A DNA stretch of 11,291 nucleotides from Deltaproteobacteria bacterium. Lineage in GTDB: Bacteria > Desulfobacterota > Desulfobacteria > Desulfobacterales > ETH-SRB1. The DNA lies in the NCBI GenBank assembly GCA_030262795.1, contig JAJSZO010000068.1, forward strand, positions 1-11,291. Reading direction: 5' to 3'. The notes beneath the pieces were generated by a model. The model was not told where the DNA came from and did no database searches. It was given only the letters and a program-made list of their open reading frames with translations. Position numbers and translations under genes: made by a program. Numbering within the stretch: the stretch's first letter is position 1; the number at the start of each line of letters is the position of its first letter. Shown one piece after another: positions 1 through 6,827 of the stretch.

Positions 1-519
1 AGGCTCAATTTCACCTGAAAATCTCTTCAATTCAGTATCAAGTTCAGCAAGCCTTTTATTATTCTCTTTTGTTTCATAAGCTATTGTCTGTTTTTCTTTA
101 TTAACCTGCTCGGAAAGCTCTTTATATTCATTGTTTCTATCAGATAGAACTCTCTCGACATTCTCCATTTGTTCAAGGCATTCGAACTGTTTATCTTCAA
201 TTTGAGAATTTATTGCTTTAATATCTTCAATTGCTTTTAGTAATGAATGGTATTCCTTGTTTGTTTTAATAGTTCCGAGTCTCTCCTGACTTTTCTTTAA
301 CCTGGAAATATTCATTTCTATATCAGATTTATATAAACGATAACTCTTTTTCAGCTCATCAAGTTTTAATTCTTCATCTTTCGTAGTCTGCTCAAACTCA
401 CTAAAACTTGAAGAAAGACTATCCAGCCTTTGAGTAACGTTACTTAAAATCAATTTAATTCCGTTGCTTTCTGTCTCAATTCTTTGAAGTTTTACCAGAT
501 TATCTATCTGTTCTTTCAT
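1..519 (-). CDS. COG1579-type coiled-coil protein (C4 zinc-ribbon family), 3' end outside the window
   Basis: The first 173 codons of a protein that runs off the left edge. The start is ATG at 517-519; the same frame is closed by a stop a short way upstream. It opens MKEQIDNLVKLQRIE and is almost entirely charged heptad-like helix, as expected of a long antiparallel coiled coil. A stretch near residues 92-110 (TNKEYHSLLKAIEDIKAIN) matches the family hallmark of COG1579 proteins, which end in a four-cysteine zinc ribbon. That zinc ribbon would lie beyond position 1 and is not visible, so the family call rests on the coiled coil and on position. In many Desulfobacterota this gene directly follows a Nif3 gene, as here. 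The cellular role of the family is not established; nucleic-acid binding is often suggested. The ribosome site is weak (a GAG about 8 nt upstream). Confidence 0.8.
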   Translation of the reverse strand, partial: MKEQIDNLVKLQRIETESNGIKLILSNVTQRLDSLSSSFSEFEQTTKDEELKLDELKKSYRLYKSDIEMNISRLKKSQERLGTIKTNKEYHSLLKAIEDIKAINSQIEDKQFECLEQMENVERVLSDRNNEYKELSEQVNKEKQTIAYETKENNKRLAELDTELKRFSGEIEP

Positions 520-533
520 ATCCCAAACTCGGC

Positions 534-561
534 AATCGTTTAACGGTTAACAGTGCACGGT
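534..561. repeat. Degenerate heptamer tandem repeat, left arm of a larger inverted repeat
   Basis: Four consecutive 7-base words related to TAACGGT (AATCGTT, TAACGGT, TAACAGT, GCACGGT) lie just upstream of the coiled-coil gene start. The 18 bases at 545-562 match the reverse complement of 678-695 at 16 of 18 positions. The tract is therefore an inverted copy of the heptamer array at 654-710. Confidence 0.6.
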
Positions 562-588
562 TAAAATACTTCAGACGTTGTATAGTTC

Positions 589-637
589 ATCAGCGATTCT
601 AATGATGACATTTTTTTTCAAAATTAGAATTGCTGAT
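589..637. repeat. Imperfect palindrome related to the element at 1972-2047
   Basis: Arms 589-603 and 623-637 pair over 15 bases with one G-T mismatch (ATCAGCGATTCTAAT against ATTAGAATTGCTGAT), around a loop containing a run of eight T. The 16 bases at 620-635 are identical to 2033-2048, the right end of the insertion beside rpoD. This suggests a shortened or decayed copy of the same element. The flanks 582-590 and 636-645 are similar (one base insertion), as an old target duplication would be, but this is weak. Confidence 0.6.
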
Positions 638-653
638 AAGTTCATTGAAAAAA

Positions 654-710
654 GTGTAAGCTGTAAACACAACCAACAACCGTGAACTGTGAACCGACAA
701 CCGTGAACCA
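654..710. repeat. Heptamer tandem array (AACCGTG type)
   Basis: About eight 7-base units occur in register, with core words GTGAACC, GTGAACT and GACAACC. The array ends exactly at the stop codon of the Nif3 gene (711-713). Variation is by substitution with the 7-base spacing kept, so this is a tandem repeat and not random sequence. It is the longest of the heptamer tracts in this window. Confidence 0.7.
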
Positions 711-1835
711 TTATAAAACAACAAACGGATCTTTTTCCAGTTTACATGCCTCAACTTTTACATCAAACTCACTTTCAACAAGAACTTTTTGAAGACGTTC
801 CGCCAGCACTTCAACTATTAAATGCTCAGATGCAAAATGTCCTATATCAATCAGGCCAAGATTTGCGGCCTCGACAGCCCTTGCATCATGATAACGCAAA
901 TCTCCGCTTATATAAACTTGAGATCCCGATGAAAAAAAGTTATTCATCAGGCTTGACCCGCTGCCGGTGCACACAGATGCAGTCTTAACAGACAAATTCG
1001 GTTTTCCGACGATTTTTATTGATTTCAATTTAAGTATTTTTTTAATTTCCAATGCGAAATCAGCAAGCTCTTTTTTCTCATCAAGTTCTCCAATACGACC
1101 AATACCCTGAGCATTCTCTTGAGTTATAAGCGGATAAACATCATATGCCGGCACCTCATAAGGGTGAGCCTTTCTCACATGCCGGATAACGCTTTTGAGA
1201 TTACTCCTTTGTACAATGGTTTCTATTCTTATCTCATCTGTTTGAGTAATCTCACCTAATTTGCCTATAAATGGATTTGCCTGGGAGCCAGGCTTGAAAG
1301 TACCTTTTCCTTTAGTTCTGAAAGAACAGCATGAATAATTTTCAATTTCCCCGGCCATGTCCATAATTTCAAAAAAAGAATCTAAAACTTGTTGCTCATA
1401 CTCAACAGGCACGTACAATACAAGCTTATAATTTTCTGCGCCCCTGACCTTTCCCAGAACTTTCAGATTTTTTAGACCGATACGTGTTGCAATAACATCA
1501 TTTATACCATCTTTTGCGCTGTCAAGGTTGGTATGTGCTGAAAATATACCGGTGCGGTGTCTAACGGCCATATTAATTACACGGCCAACAGGAGTGCTGA
1601 AATCAATGGATTTCAAAGGTTGAAATATCAGAGGATGATGTGTAATAATTAAATTAATATCATTGTTGCAGGCAGCCTCAACAACATCGGGAGCAGGATC
1701 CAAAGCAATCCACACTTTTTTTACCGGCCAGTTATTTTGTCCAACCTGTAATCCGACATTATCCCATTCTTCAGCAAGATGGAATGGTGCAAAGTTTTCC
1801 ATCGCCTTAATGATATCAGATGTTTTTGCAATCAT
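711..1835 (-). CDS. Nif3-like dinuclear metal centre protein, long form with PII/CutA1-like insert
   Basis: A 374-residue member of the Nif3/YqfO family (often labelled GTP cyclohydrolase 1 type 2 homologue). Known members form toroidal hexamers that bind two metal ions per subunit; the physiological reaction is not settled. Visible ligands are H66-H67 in THHPLIF, H101 and D105 in HTNLDS, and H333 and E337 in GHFASEH. Residues of about 130-235 form the extra PII/CutA1-like domain that separates the two halves in long members, and the total length fits that class. The start is ATG at 1833-1835, giving the usual N-terminus (DIIKAMENFAP). It lies only 17 nt after the tRNA 3' end, and that gap has no Shine-Dalgarno sequence. 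The coiled-coil zinc-ribbon gene follows on the same strand after a 191-bp repeat-rich spacer. Confidence 0.93.
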   Translation of the reverse strand: MIAKTSDIIKAMENFAPFHLAEEWDNVGLQVGQNNWPVKKVWIALDPAPDVVEAACNNDINLIITHHPLIFQPLKSIDFSTPVGRVINMAVRHRTGIFSAHTNLDSAKDGINDVIATRIGLKNLKVLGKVRGAENYKLVLYVPVEYEQQVLDSFFEIMDMAGEIENYSCCSFRTKGKGTFKPGSQANPFIGKLGEITQTDEIRIETIVQRSNLKSVIRHVRKAHPYEVPAYDVYPLITQENAQGIGRIGELDEKKELADFALEIKKILKLKSIKIVGKPNLSVKTASVCTGSGSSLMNNFFSSGSQVYISGDLRYHDARAVEAANLGLIDIGHFASEHLIVEVLAERLQKVLVESEFDVKVEACKLEKDPFVVL

Positions 1836-1852
1836 TGTTCAATCATAAAAAA

Positions 1853-1925
1853 TGGGCCCACCTGGATTCGAACCAGGGACCGACCGGTTATGAGCCGGTG
1901 GCTCTGCCAGCTGAGCTATGGGCCC
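1853..1925 (-). tRNA. tRNA with anticodon CAT (elongator Met or Ile2)
   Basis: A complete 73-nt cloverleaf: acceptor GGGCCCA/TGGGCCC, D arm GCTC/GAGC, anticodon stem ACCGG/CCGGT with loop CTCATAA (anticodon CAT), T arm CCTGG-TTCGAAT-CCAGG, discriminator A. CCA is not encoded. Position 1 pairs with 72 (G-C), and the anticodon stem lacks the three G-C pairs of initiators, so it is not tRNA-fMet. Elongator Met and the lysidine-modified Ile2 isoacceptor share this anticodon; I cannot separate them with certainty by eye, though the CTCATAA loop is also usual in Ile2. A run of six T follows the 3' end immediately, then the Nif3 start codon. Confidence 0.95.
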
Positions 1926-1936
1926 GCAAATTTGAT

Positions 1937-1965
1937 TTATTAACTTTATAGAAACTTTTTGTCAA
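1937..1965 (-). promoter_or_regulatory. Putative sigma70 promoter of the CAT tRNA
   Basis: On the minus strand TTGACA (1960-1965) is followed after 17 nt by TAATAA (1937-1942). The -35 box is perfect and the -10 box is poor. Initiation would fall a few bases before the tRNA 5' end at 1925. The -35 box lies in the left copy of the 11-bp duplication that flanks the inserted element. Confidence 0.5.
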
Positions 1966-2058
1966 GCATTAAGCAATTCTAATTTTGGTATTTTGTAGGT
2001 TGGGTTGAGGTACGAAACCCAACAATTATGCTAAAATTAGAATTGCTGTCAAGCATTA
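1961..2058. mobile_element. 76-bp MITE-like insertion with 15-bp terminal inverted repeats and 11-bp target duplication
   Basis: The element spans 1972-2047. Its ends are perfect 15-bp inverted repeats (AGCAATTCTAATTTT at 1972-1986; complement at 2033-2047). Directly outside both ends is the same 11-mer GTCAAGCATTA (1961-1971 and 2048-2058), as a target-site duplication would leave. An inner hairpin has an 8-bp stem GTTGGGTT/AACCCAAC (1999-2006, 2016-2023) with a 9-nt loop. It has no coding capacity, so it would need a transposase elsewhere. Duplications of about 10-13 bp are known for IS4-type elements, but the family is not identified here. The right-hand duplicate contains the last codons and stop of rpoD; the left-hand duplicate carries the tRNA -35 box. 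Confidence 0.75.
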
Positions 2059-3824
2059 GGTTCGATAAAACTTTTCAATTTACGACTTCTGGTTGGATGT
2101 CTTAGTTTTCTCAAAGCTTTTGCCTCTATTTGCCTGATTCTTTCTCGTGTTACCGCAAAATCCTGCCCGACCTCCTCAAGAGTATGATCTGCTTTTTCAC
2201 CGATTCCGAATCGCATGCGTAAAACCTTTTCTTCCCTCGGAGTCAATGTTGCAAGAACCTTTCTTGTTTGCTCAGCAAGATTCAGGCTTACAGCGGCATC
2301 TGAAGGAAGCATAAACTTTTTGTCTTCAATAAAATCACCAAGATGGCTGTCCTCTTCTTCACCGATAGGTGTCTCTAATGAAATAGGTTCTCGTGCAATT
2401 TTTAATACCTTGCGAACCTTATCAATAGGTATTTCCATCTTATCTGCTATCTCCTCAGGCTTAGGCTCACGCCCAAACTCCTGCACCAGATATCTTGATG
2501 TACGGATCAGCTTATTAATAGTTTCTATCATATGTACCGGAATTCGAATAGTTCTTGCCTGATCGGCAATTGCCCTTGTTATGGCCTGCCGTATCCACCA
2601 TGTTGCGTATGTGCTGAATTTATAACCACGGCGATACTCAAATTTATCCACCGCCTTCATAAGGCCAATATTGCCTTCCTGAATCAGGTCAAGAAACTGA
2701 AGACCTCTATTGGTATATTTTTTTGCAATGCTGACAACCAGCCGTAAATTCGCCCTGGTCAACTCACTCTTGGCTGCTTTCGCTTTTGCGCGTCCTTCAT
2801 CAACACCTAACATGATTTTTTTTAAAGCCCGGCAATTAGTCTTTATGACATATTCTCTTTCTTTTATCTCTTCATGGATATTTTTAAGTTCCGTATATAA
2901 TAATAACGTTCTCTCATCCACAGTCAAATCACAACTATCCTCAATCCATTGAACAAATTTCGTCTCTGTTGTTAAATTGTCGCAAAGTTCATCGGCTGAC
3001 ACATTAAATATATCTGCATACATAGAAATTTTTTTATCCATGGAATCAAACCATTTTATCCGGCCTCTTATAATATTCTCAATTTTATCTATTATTTTCC
3101 CTTCGAGACGCCATTTTTTTAACAGGTCGAATATCTTATTATTCCTGCGAGTTATATAATTTCTAATGCTACTCTGTTCAGACAAATCTAATTGTGATGA
3201 AAATAGTTGTTCCCTGTATGCTTGATTTTCTTTGTCAATCTTTTCAATCGAACAAATGGTGCTTAAAAACTTCTCGGTTTGTAATACTTCATCAACATAT
3301 CCATCGCCTTCGTCAACATCTCTTAACACATGTTTTGGACGAAGTTTACCACTTTCAATACGTTTCCCTAAATCTAAAAGGCATTCCACTCCGGCAGTGG
3401 TACCTATAAGCGACCTTAAAACAAATTGTTCGCCTGCCTCAATTTCCTTGGCTATTACAACCTCTTCTTCCCTGCTTAAAAGGGTAACAAGCCCCATCTC
3501 GCGCAGATACATCTTGACAGGATCGGTTACTGCGCCAAAATCATCAGAAGCAACAGATTTGGTTTGCCCATTTTTTTCTTTTGGTTCTACCCTGTTCTCC
3601 GCTACATTGCATTTCTTTTGATCCACGATCTCAATATCAAGATCGTCAAACATCATCAGAGTTTCATCAAATTTATCAGAAGATAACATATCTTCCGGAA
3701 ATACCTTGTTAATCTCGTCATAAGTTAACGAACCTTGTTTCTTACCTTTTACAATCAGTTTGTTTAATGCCTGTTTACTAATCTTCTTTATTTTTTTCTG
3801 TGTTGCAGCGGATTTAGTTGCCAT
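2049..3824 (-). CDS. rpoD: RNA polymerase primary sigma factor RpoD (sigma70)
   Basis: A 591-residue group 1 sigma factor that directs core RNA polymerase to housekeeping promoters. All regions are visible: 1.1 (about 13-70), 1.2 (DPVKMYLREMG, 101-111), the non-conserved region (about 130-350), 2.1-2.4 (about 353-440, including DLIQEGNIGLMKAVDKFEYR and YATWWIRQAITRAI), region 3 with the sigma finger (about 480-505), and region 4 (about 527-586) with the helix-turn-helix AVTRERIRQIEAKALRKLR. Length fits proteobacterial RpoD. The start is ATG at 3822-3824, with a perfect AGGAGG 9 nt upstream inside the end of dnaG. The gap from dnaG is 5 bp, so it is co-transcribed and probably translationally coupled. 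The final residues and TGA stop are inside the 11-bp duplication bordering the inserted element. Confidence 0.98.
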   Translation of the reverse strand: MATKSAATQKKIKKISKQALNKLIVKGKKQGSLTYDEINKVFPEDMLSSDKFDETLMMFDDLDIEIVDQKKCNVAENRVEPKEKNGQTKSVASDDFGAVTDPVKMYLREMGLVTLLSREEEVVIAKEIEAGEQFVLRSLIGTTAGVECLLDLGKRIESGKLRPKHVLRDVDEGDGYVDEVLQTEKFLSTICSIEKIDKENQAYREQLFSSQLDLSEQSSIRNYITRRNNKIFDLLKKWRLEGKIIDKIENIIRGRIKWFDSMDKKISMYADIFNVSADELCDNLTTETKFVQWIEDSCDLTVDERTLLLYTELKNIHEEIKEREYVIKTNCRALKKIMLGVDEGRAKAKAAKSELTRANLRLVVSIAKKYTNRGLQFLDLIQEGNIGLMKAVDKFEYRRGYKFSTYATWWIRQAITRAIADQARTIRIPVHMIETINKLIRTSRYLVQEFGREPKPEEIADKMEIPIDKVRKVLKIAREPISLETPIGEEEDSHLGDFIEDKKFMLPSDAAVSLNLAEQTRKVLATLTPREEKVLRMRFGIGEKADHTLEEVGQDFAVTRERIRQIEAKALRKLRHPTRSRKLKSFIEPNA

Positions 3825-3829
3825 ATATT

Positions 3830-5689
3830 TCAGCCTCCTAATGACTTCAAAACTTTTAGCTTAGCGCTTTGCATAACCTGAATTTGCTTTTCCTTTAACA
3901 ATTTTTGAGACAGCTCTAAAAGCAACTCATGGTCATTACAGTCCTCTGCTGCCTTTATCTTCTGCAACAAAGTCTTTTTTTGACGATTTCGGAATAACTC
4001 AAATTGCGATAACAACTTGAGGCAGCCTTCACGGCCCCACTTATCTTCACCAATTGACAACGAGGCAACAATACTTCTTTTTTCCCTGTCGTCAATGCTG
4101 TTAACGATATCAGATACCATTCCGTTGCCCCGGGTACTCACATCATGCAATTTATCTCGAACGTCCTTATGTTCTCCCTGCTTCAGAACTAGTTGACCAA
4201 TTAACTTTAAAAATTCATCTTCGAAATGATCAAGTATATTACGCGAAATAATTTCAGGTAATATTTCGGGAAATTGAAGCATCATTGCAATAATTTTTCT
4301 TTCGTGCCTGTCCCCCTTTAAGATAAGATTTCTATCCTGCGTCTTGTCTGACAAATCTTTATTTGGTTTGATGCTTTTATTGCCGGATATTGTTCTCACC
4401 TTTTCCAGAATTGCTAGTTCATCAATTCCTATAATTTCTGCAAGCTTCTTGATATATAAAGATCTTTCAACACTATCATTAATATAAGCCAGGGGCTGTT
4501 TCATATCCGATATGATACGAATTTTCCCTTCAATGGAAAGCCCGTACTTTTTTACAGCGGAGTCAATAAGAAAAAGAATTATACCTTGAGCTTCTGAAGC
4601 GGCATCCATAAAGGATTTATATCCAAATTCAAAAAGATACGAGTCAGGATCATATCCTTCCGGTAATACAAGAATTTGCGCATTAACATATTCTTTATCG
4701 AAAACTTTTATGCTTCGCTCTGCTGCCTTAATGCCGGCCGCATCAGAATCATAAACCAGAACAAATCTGCCATTTTTACCAACAAATCCTCTAAGAATCC
4801 TGACATGCTCCTGAGTTAGTGAAGTACCGAGTGTTGCTACGGAGTTAAGAATTCCATGCTGATGTAATGCCAACAGGTCAAAATATCCTTCGACAATGTA
4901 AACCGTTTCGCTTGCCCGGCAATGTTCTTTTGCAATGTGCAATCCATAAAGAGATCGACTCTTGTTATAAACATATGTCTCGGGAGAATTCAGGTATTTA
5001 GGCAGGGAATCGTCCATTACACGTCCCCCAAAACCTGACACTTGCCTGCTGACATCAAAAATCGGAAATATTATACGATTTCTGAAACGGTCATAATAGC
5101 CCTTTTTACCCTCCCTTTTAATAATCAAACCCGATTTTTCAACAAGTTCATGCGATATGTTTTTTTTTGAAAAATAATTTATAACATTATCCCAGCCTGC
5201 AGGAGCAAACCCCAGATTAAATATAGCGATAGTATCTTCTCCCATTCCACGTTTCTTGAGATATTCTAAAGCTATTTTTCCTTCAGCATCGCTTAAAAGG
5301 CTATGGTTAAAAAAATCCATCGCCTGTTTATTTACAGCAAGCAAGCTTTCTCTTTCACTAATCCGCCTTTTTTGCTCTGACGACATTGCCTGAACCGGAA
5401 TCTCAATGCCATATCTGCTCGCAAGCATTTTTGCCGTCTCAAAAAATGAAAGACCTTCATAATTCATCAAAAAGTTAAATACATTTCCACCGGTACCACA
5501 GCCAAAACAATAGAATATTTGTTTCTCGGGACTTACAGTAAAGGACGGTGTTTTTTCGGTATGAAACGGACAAAGGCCAACATAGTTCCTTCCAACTTTT
5601 TTCAGAAGAATCAGTTCTGAAATAATATCTACGATATCAGCACTATTTCTAATCTCTGAAACCTTATCTTCGGGAATAAAAACTGCCAA
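3830..5689 (-). CDS. dnaG: DNA primase DnaG
   Basis: A 619-residue bacterial primase that lays RNA primers at the replication fork. The N-terminal zinc-binding domain shows C40, H43, C61 and C64 (CPFH and CFGC). The catalytic domain has the basic RNA-polymerase-core motif (KYLNSPETYVYNKSRSLYG, 231-249) and the Toprim acidic motifs EGYFD (267-271), DSDAAG (314-319) and the DPD near 347-349. The C-terminal 180 residues form the less conserved helicase-interaction region. The start codon is TTG at 5687-5689; no ATG lies just upstream in frame, and the N-terminus then lines up with E. coli DnaG (both reach IP at residues 5-6). A six-G run ending 8 nt before the TTG is the likely ribosome site. 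A promoter lies about 200 bp upstream, and the intervening leader contains a long inverted repeat. Confidence 0.97.
   Translation of the reverse strand: MAVFIPEDKVSEIRNSADIVDIISELILLKKVGRNYVGLCPFHTEKTPSFTVSPEKQIFYCFGCGTGGNVFNFLMNYEGLSFFETAKMLASRYGIEIPVQAMSSEQKRRISERESLLAVNKQAMDFFNHSLLSDAEGKIALEYLKKRGMGEDTIAIFNLGFAPAGWDNVINYFSKKNISHELVEKSGLIIKREGKKGYYDRFRNRIIFPIFDVSRQVSGFGGRVMDDSLPKYLNSPETYVYNKSRSLYGLHIAKEHCRASETVYIVEGYFDLLALHQHGILNSVATLGTSLTQEHVRILRGFVGKNGRFVLVYDSDAAGIKAAERSIKVFDKEYVNAQILVLPEGYDPDSYLFEFGYKSFMDAASEAQGIILFLIDSAVKKYGLSIEGKIRIISDMKQPLAYINDSVERSLYIKKLAEIIGIDELAILEKVRTISGNKSIKPNKDLSDKTQDRNLILKGDRHERKIIAMMLQFPEILPEIISRNILDHFEDEFLKLIGQLVLKQGEHKDVRDKLHDVSTRGNGMVSDIVNSIDDREKRSIVASLSIGEDKWGREGCLKLLSQFELFRNRQKKTLLQKIKAAEDCNDHELLLELSQKLLKEKQIQVMQSAKLKVLKSLGG
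3834..3839 (-). promoter_or_regulatory. rpoD ribosome-binding site embedded in dnaG
   Basis: On the minus strand AGGAGG lies in the last sense codons of dnaG (Leu-Gly-Gly), 9 nt before the rpoD ATG. The site is only cleared by ribosomes finishing dnaG, which supports coupled translation of primase and sigma factor. It also fixes the rpoD start. Confidence 0.85.
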
Positions 5690-5745
5690 TAAAAGTACCC
5701 CCCAGCAAACTATGAAATAGGGAAAAAGGTGATAACGGTAGGATA

Positions 5746-5831
5746 TTAAGGAACGTAGAAGTTATTTCGTCCACGTTCTTAAATGGAATGAAGTTTAGGA
5801 ACGTGGACAACATAACTTCCCCGTTCCTTAG
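5746..5831. repeat. 38-bp inverted repeat in the dnaG leader
   Basis: Arms 5746-5783 and 5794-5831 are reverse complements at 32 of 38 positions, around a 10-nt loop. Each arm is itself a near-palindrome: it begins with TAAGGAACG and ends with a CGTTCTTAA- or CGTTCCTAA-like word. The arms can therefore fold together or separately, like a REP/BIME unit. It lies between the predicted dnaG promoter and the dnaG start, so it would be in the 5' untranslated RNA. Part of the arm recurs near 10375-10391. Confidence 0.8.
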
Positions 5832-5887
5832 CAAAGTCGAACATTTTTCAAATGTATTTTTAATATTATTAATTATTTTAACTTTAC

Positions 5888-5916
5888 AAAATAACTATCA
5901 ATAATATTTTTGTCAA
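5888..5916 (-). promoter_or_regulatory. Putative sigma70 promoter for dnaG-rpoD
   Basis: On the minus strand a perfect TTGACA (5911-5916) is followed by a 17-nt spacer and TATTTT (5888-5893, 4 of 6 consensus), in an AT-rich stretch. Transcription would start near 5881, giving a leader of about 190 nt before the TTG start of dnaG. It lies downstream of the hairpin cluster that ends the hisA region, so the dnaG operon probably starts here independently. Confidence 0.6.
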
Positions 5917-5939
5917 GGTACGATATTAAAATTTGTTTC

Positions 5940-6062
5940 ACTCGTTCCGTGGCTCTGCCACGGAATGCCTTGATAGAGGCACTGCCTCATATAAATACAG
6001 ATAGTTATATGATGAGGCAGAGCCTCCCGGGATGCGTTCCCAGGCAGAGCTTGGGAACGAGT
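5940..6062. repeat. Composite palindromic element with three hairpins, downstream of hisA
   Basis: The outer ends ACTCGTTCC (5940-5948) and its complement (6054-6062) bracket three hairpins: a 9-bp stem with 3-nt loop at 5945-5965 (TTCCGTGGC/GCCACGGAA); a long arm pair 5976-5994 with 6005-6026 built on GAGGC(A/T)CTGCCTC; and an 8-bp stem at 6035-6059 (CGTTCCCA/TGGGAACG). I recognise GGCTCTGCC and GTTCCCAGG words as typical of dispersed palindromes in several bacterial genomes. It starts 21 nt after the hisA stop, so it could end or stabilise the his transcript. No target duplication was seen. Confidence 0.75.
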
Positions 6063-6083
6063 AGAACCTTAACTTTAGGCACG

Positions 6084-6827
6084 TTAATATACTTCAGGCA
6101 CTTGTAATCTTGAAACTTCAATAGCTTCTTTAAGGTTCAGGGTCCCGCTATATAGTGCTCTTCCGGTAATAACTCCAACTACCCCTGCCTCTCTTAAAGG
6201 CATTAAATTTTTTATGTCCTCTATTGTTGAAACACCGCCTGAAGCAATTACCGGTATTGATACAGCCTCTGCGAGACGTCTTGTTTCTTCGATATTCGGA
6301 CCGGTTTGCATGCCATCTCTATGTATATCGGTAAAATTTATTGCTGCAACACCACAATCTTCAAATTGCTTTGCCAGATCAACGGCTTTAATTTGAGTCG
6401 TCTCAGTCCATCCCTCAATAGCAACAAATCCGTTTCGTGCATCTATCCCAACAATAATCTGACCTGGAAATGTCCTGCAGGCATCTTTAATTAGATCGGG
6501 GTTGTTAATTGCCTCAGTTCCGACAATTACCCTTTTTACCCCGATATCAAGAAACATGCTTATGGTATCTTTATCCCTTATTCCACCTCCAACCTGAATA
6601 TGGGCGTCAACGCTTTCAACTATTTTTTTGATTGAATTAAAATTTTGAGGACTTTTTTTAAAAGCACCGTCAAGATCAATTACGTGAATAATTTCAACAT
6701 GTTGCAAATCCCACTTCTTTGCCATAGCCGCAGGATTATCTGAAAAGACTGTTTCTTCATCCATACGCCCCTGAAGGAGTCTGACACATCTACCGTTTTT
6801 TATATCAACTGCAGGTATAATAATCAT
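6084..6827 (-). CDS. hisA: HisA, ProFAR isomerase of histidine biosynthesis
   Basis: A 247-residue (beta/alpha)8-barrel enzyme. HisA opens the ribose of ProFAR to give PRFAR, the substrate of HisF-HisH. The catalytic acid/base pair is visible as D8 (MIIIPAVD) and D129 (VGIDARNG). Phosphate-binding loops appear as VGGGIRD (79-85) and, in the second half, SGGVS and ITGRALY. Length is normal and nothing is missing. The ATG overlaps the stop of the upstream lipoprotein gene in an ATGA arrangement, which implies translational coupling; the independent ribosome site is weak. hisH and hisF are not next to it in this window. Confidence 0.97.
   Translation of the reverse strand: MIIIPAVDIKNGRCVRLLQGRMDEETVFSDNPAAMAKKWDLQHVEIIHVIDLDGAFKKSPQNFNSIKKIVESVDAHIQVGGGIRDKDTISMFLDIGVKRVIVGTEAINNPDLIKDACRTFPGQIIVGIDARNGFVAIEGWTETTQIKAVDLAKQFEDCGVAAINFTDIHRDGMQTGPNIEETRRLAEAVSIPVIASGGVSTIEDIKNLMPLREAGVVGVITGRALYSGTLNLKEAIEVSRLQVPEVY

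Noticed and set aside
1853..1925. Initiator tRNA-fMet
   Set aside because: Position 1 pairs with 72 (G-C) and the anticodon stem lacks the GGG/CCC pairs of initiators.
2215..3621. Several plus-strand reading frames of 60-129 codons
   Set aside because: They lie wholly inside rpoD on the opposite strand, whose product is complete and full of conserved sigma70 motifs.
5910..6107. 65-codon plus-strand frame
   Set aside because: It is a translation of the palindromic element at 5940-6062 and the end of hisA on the other strand.
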